DNA from: Colletes latitarsis
Lineage: Eukaryota; Arthropoda; Insecta; Hymenoptera; Colletidae
Direction: 5' to 3'
Assembly (NCBI RefSeq): GCF_051014445.1
Contig: NC_135136.1
Coordinates: 10,372,001 to 10,436,000, forward strand
Length of the DNA: 64,000 nt
Both the position numbers and the translations under genes were made by a program. Below, piece after piece: positions 60,701-64,000 of this stretch. The notes under the pieces are model-generated. The model was not told the DNA's origin. It did no database searches and saw only the letters and a list, made by a program, of their open reading frames with translations. How positions within the stretch are numbered: the first letter of the stretch is position 1; each line of letters begins with the position of its first letter.

Positions 60701-62320
60701 CTGGCTTGGACCAAGTAGTAATGTGGGACCACACTCAGACAGTCAATTAAACCTGGTTGCGATTAATATTTTAGAGGATAACGCCGGTTATGTCACGGTT
60801 AGGTCTGGGATTTGCCGTCATCTGGCTCGTATTTTCGCATTTTTCGCATACTTGTTGGCCAGATCCTGGCCTTTTTCTGTCTTGGACCACGTAGTAATGT
60901 GGTATCACACTGAAACAGTCAATTAAACCTGGTTGCGGTTAACATTTTGGAGGATAACGCCGGTTATGTCTCGGTTAGGTCTGGGATTTGCCCTCATTTG
61001 GCTCGTACCTTCGCATTTTTCGCCTACTTGTTGGCAAGATCCTGGGCTTTTCCTGGTTTGGATCACGTAGTAATGCGGTACCACACCGAAGCAGTCAACT
61101 AAACCTGGTTGCGATTAATATTTTAGAGGATAACGCCGGTTATGGCTTGGTTAGGTCTGGTATTTGCCCTCATCTGGCTGTTACTTTCTCATTTCTCGCA
61201 TACTTGTTGGCCAGATCCTTGCCTTTACCTGGATTGGATCACGTAGTAATGCGGTACCACACTGAAACAGTCAATTAAACCTGGTTGCGATTAATATTTT
61301 GGAGGATAACGCTGGTTATGTTTGGGTTAGTTCCGGTATTTGCAACCATCTGGCTGATACTTTCGCATTTTTTGCATACTTCTTGGCCAGATCCTGGCCT
61401 TTTCCTGATTTGGATCACGTAGTAATGCGGTACCACACCGAAACAGTCAATAAAACCTGGTTGCCATTAATATTTTAGAGAATAATTCATGTTAGGTCTA
61501 GGTTAGGTCTGGGATTTGTTCTCATCAGGCTCGCACATTCGCATTTTTCGCATACTTGTTGACAAGATCCTGGGCTTTTTCTGGTTTAGATCATGTAGTA
61601 ATGTGGCTCCACACCGAAACAGTCAATTAAACCTGGTTGCGATAAATATTTTAGAGGATAACGCCGGTTATGTCACGGTTAGGTCTGGGATTTGCCGTCA
61701 TCTGGCTCGAATTTTCGCATTTTTCTCATACTTGTTGGCCAGATCCTGGCCTTTTTCTGGCTTGGACCACGCAGTAATGTGGTCTCACACTGAAACAGTC
61801 AATTAAACCTGGTTGCGATTAATTTTTTGGAGGATAACGCTGGTTATGTTTGGGTTAGTTCCGGTACTTGCAACCATCTGGCTCATACTTTCGCATTTCT
61901 CGCATACTTGGTGACCAGATCCTGGCCTTTTTCTGGCTTGGACAAAGTAGTAATGTGGGACCACACTCAGACAGTCAATTAAACCTGGTTGCGATTAATA
62001 TTTTAGAGGATAGCGCCGGTTATTTCTCGGTTAGGTCTGGGATTTGCCGTCATCTGGCTCAAATTTTCGCATTTTTCTCATACTTGTTGGCCAGATCCTG
62101 GCCTTTTTCTGGCTTGGACCACGCAGTAATGTGGTCTCACACTGAAACAGTCAATTAAACCTGGTTGCGATTAATTTTTTGGAGGATAACGCTGGTTATG
62201 TTTGGGTTAGTTCCGGTACTTGCAACCATCTGGCTCATACTTTCGCATTTCTCGCATACTTGGTGACCAGATCCTGGGCTTTTTCTGGTTTGGATCACGT
62301 AGTAATGTGGTACCACACTG
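60701..62320 (+). repeat. Satellite array, subfamily B with a short A segment
   Basis: About nine B monomers. A short A segment at about 61466-61535 (GAGAATAATTCATG, CATCAGGCTCGCACATTCGC) repeats the chimeric monomer at about 57240-57315, an offset of 4,222 bp or 24 monomers less 2 bp. Two near-identical B monomers with GTGGTCTCAC and ATTAATTTTTTGGAGG occur at about 61650-61840 and 62040-62190. No genes seen. Confidence 0.9.
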
Positions 62321-64000
62321 AAACAGTCCATTGAACCTGGTTTCGATCAATAAATTAGAGGATAACGCATGTTATGTCTAGGTTAGGCCTGGGATTTGCC
62401 CACATCAGATTCATACCTTCGCATTCTTCACTTACTTGTTGAACAGATCCTGAGTTTTTCTGGTTTGGTTGACGTAGTAATGTGGTACCACACTGAAACA
62501 GTCCATTAAACCGGGTTTCGATCAATATTTTAGAGGATAACGCATGTTAGGTCTAGGTTAGGCCAGGGATTTGCCCACATCAGGGTCATACTTTCACATT
62601 TTTCGCATACATGTTGGCCAGATCCTGGGTTTTTTCTGGTTTGGATCACGTAGAAATGTGGTACCACACTGAAACAGTCGATTAATCCTGGTTTCGATCA
62701 ATATCTTAGATGATTAGGCATGTTTGGTCTAGGTTAGGCCTGGGATTTGCCCCCATCAGATTCATACTTTCGCATTCTTCACATACATGTTGGCCAGATC
62801 CTGGGTTTATTCTAGTTTGGATCACGTAGTAATGTGGCACCACACTGAAACAGTCCATTAAACCTGTTTTCGATCAATATTTTAGAGGATAACGCATGTT
62901 AGGTCTAGGTTAGGCCAGGGATTTGCCACATCAGGGTCATACATTCACATTTTTCGCATACATGATGGCCATATCCTGGGTTTTTTCTGGTTTGGATCAC
63001 GTAGTAATGTGGTACCACACTGAAACAGTCGATTAAACCTGGTTTCGATGAGTATCTTAGATGATTAGGCATGTTAGGTCTAGGTTAGGCCTGGGATTTG
63101 CACCCATCAGATTCACACTTTCGCATTCTTCACATACTTGTTGGACAGATCCCTGACTTTTTCAGGTTTGGATCACGAACTAATGTGGTACCACACGGAA
63201 ACAGTCGACTAAACCTGGTATCGATCAATATTTTTGAGGATAACGCATGTTAGGTCTAGGTTAGGTCTAGGATTTGCCCTCATCAGTCTCATACTTTCGC
63301 ATTCTTCACATACATCTTGAACAGATCCTGGGTTTTTTCTTGTTTCGATCACGTAGTAATGTGGTACCACACTGAAACAGTCGATTAAACCTGGTTTCGA
63401 TTAATATTTTAGAGGATAGCGCATGTTAGGTCTAGGTTAGGCCAGGGATTAGCCCTCATCAGTCTCATACTTTCGCATTCTTCACATACATCTTGAACAG
63501 ATCCTGGGTTTTTTCTTGTTTCGATCACGTAGTAATGCGGTACCACACTGAAACAGTCGATTAAACCTGGTTTCGATTAATATTTTAGAGGATAGCGCAT
63601 GTTAGGTCTAGGTTAGGCCAGGGATTTACCCTCATCAGCCTCATACTTTCGCATTCTTCACATAAATCTCGAACAGATCCTGGGTTTTTTCTGGTTTGGA
63701 TCACGTAGTAATGTGGTACCACACTGAAACAGTCGATTAAACCTGGTTTCGATCAATATTTTTGAGGATAATGCATGTTAGGTCTAGGTTAGTCCTGGGA
63801 TTTGCCCCCATCAGATTCATACTTTCGCGTTTTTCACATACTTGTTGGACAGATCCCTGGCTTTTTCAGGTTTGGATCACAAACTAATGTGGTACCACAC
63901 TGAAACAGTCCATTAAACCTGGTTTCGATCAATATTTTAGAGGATAGCGAAAGTTAGGTCTAGGTTAGGCCAGGGATTTGCCCTCATCAGGGTCATACTT
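62321..64000 (+). repeat. Satellite array, subfamily A, right end of window
   Basis: About nine and a half A monomers. The first 0.9 kb matches 57570-58450 at an offset of 4,750 bp, including GATGATTAGGCATGTTTGG. Two adjacent monomers near 63360 and 63540 are almost identical, with CATACATCTTGAACAG and CTTGTTTCGATCACG. The window ends inside a monomer, so the array continues to the right. No genes seen. Confidence 0.9.

Noticed and set aside
12370..62158. Many plus-strand frames of 60-152 codons with shared protein wording
   Set aside because: They recur with the 176-bp period, overlap in shifted frames and often start at TTG or similar codons. Because 176 equals 3 x 58 + 2, the frame changes every monomer. 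This is satellite translation, not a gene family.
1..64000. CRISPR-like array of direct repeats
   Set aside because: The repeats are contiguous 176-bp monomers with no unique spacers of constant length, and neighbouring sequence shows a eukaryotic retrotransposon.
1..64000. CENP-B box in the monomer
   Set aside because: No match to the CENP-B box consensus was seen. The TTTCGCATT and GGTACC motifs resemble it only in being short and regularly spaced.
1..64000. True telomeric repeat tract
   Set aside because: TTAGG occurs only once or twice per monomer, within longer non-telomeric sequence; no run of tandem TTAGG is present.

Overview
The window is one continuous block of eukaryotic satellite DNA. 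About 320 head-to-tail monomers of close to 176 bp, all in the same orientation, run from the first base to the last. The array is interrupted only by two copies of one 5'-truncated non-LTR retrotransposon, at 31378-34926 and 44082-47630, both on the minus strand. I see no host gene, RNA gene, CRISPR array or bacterial-type signal. The retrotransposon protein has an APE-type endonuclease remnant, a reverse transcriptase with a YADD centre and a C-terminal CX2CX8HX4C knuckle. This is the pattern of the R1 clade, best known from arthropods, so the source is probably an insect. Wording of the reverse transcriptase resembles hymenopteran elements, but that is only an impression. The array most likely lies in centromeric, pericentromeric or subtelomeric heterochromatin.

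Layout. Two monomer subfamilies alternate. Subfamily B (marked by CGCCGG or CGCTGG after the GATAA box, and by ATCTGGCTCGTA) fills about 1-1150, 12343-31377 and 34927-52395, most of 53021-56440, and 60700-62320. Subfamily A (marked by CGCATGTTAGG, CATCAG and CTTCACATAC) fills about 1150-12342, several short patches, 57570-60700 and 62320-64000. The 176-bp length is shared by A and B, so they are diverged forms of one repeat. Each monomer has a 12-bp perfect dyad TGTGGTACCACA (often mutated), a tandem pair of 11-mers beginning TTAGG, and a tandem 9-mer TTTCGCATW that is intact in B and decayed in A.

Higher-order structure. Monomers repeat in long multi-monomer units rather than singly: a three-monomer unit in the A block, 4.04-kb and 4.75-kb offsets at 13.7-22.6 kb, adjacent 3.34-kb and 3.16-kb units at 24.8-31.3 kb, a 12,704-bp duplication carrying the retrotransposon, and a 4,044-bp tandem duplication at 48,977-57,064. 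The two retrotransposon copies share the same flanking satellite, the same target-site duplication and the same 26-base A tail. They are therefore one insertion that was later copied with its surroundings, not two transposition events.

Reading frames in the satellite are artefacts: 176 is not a multiple of three, the frame slips every monomer, and the apparent starts include TTG-type codons. Coordinates of subfamily switches and duplication edges were read by eye and are uncertain by some tens of bases unless an exact junction is stated.
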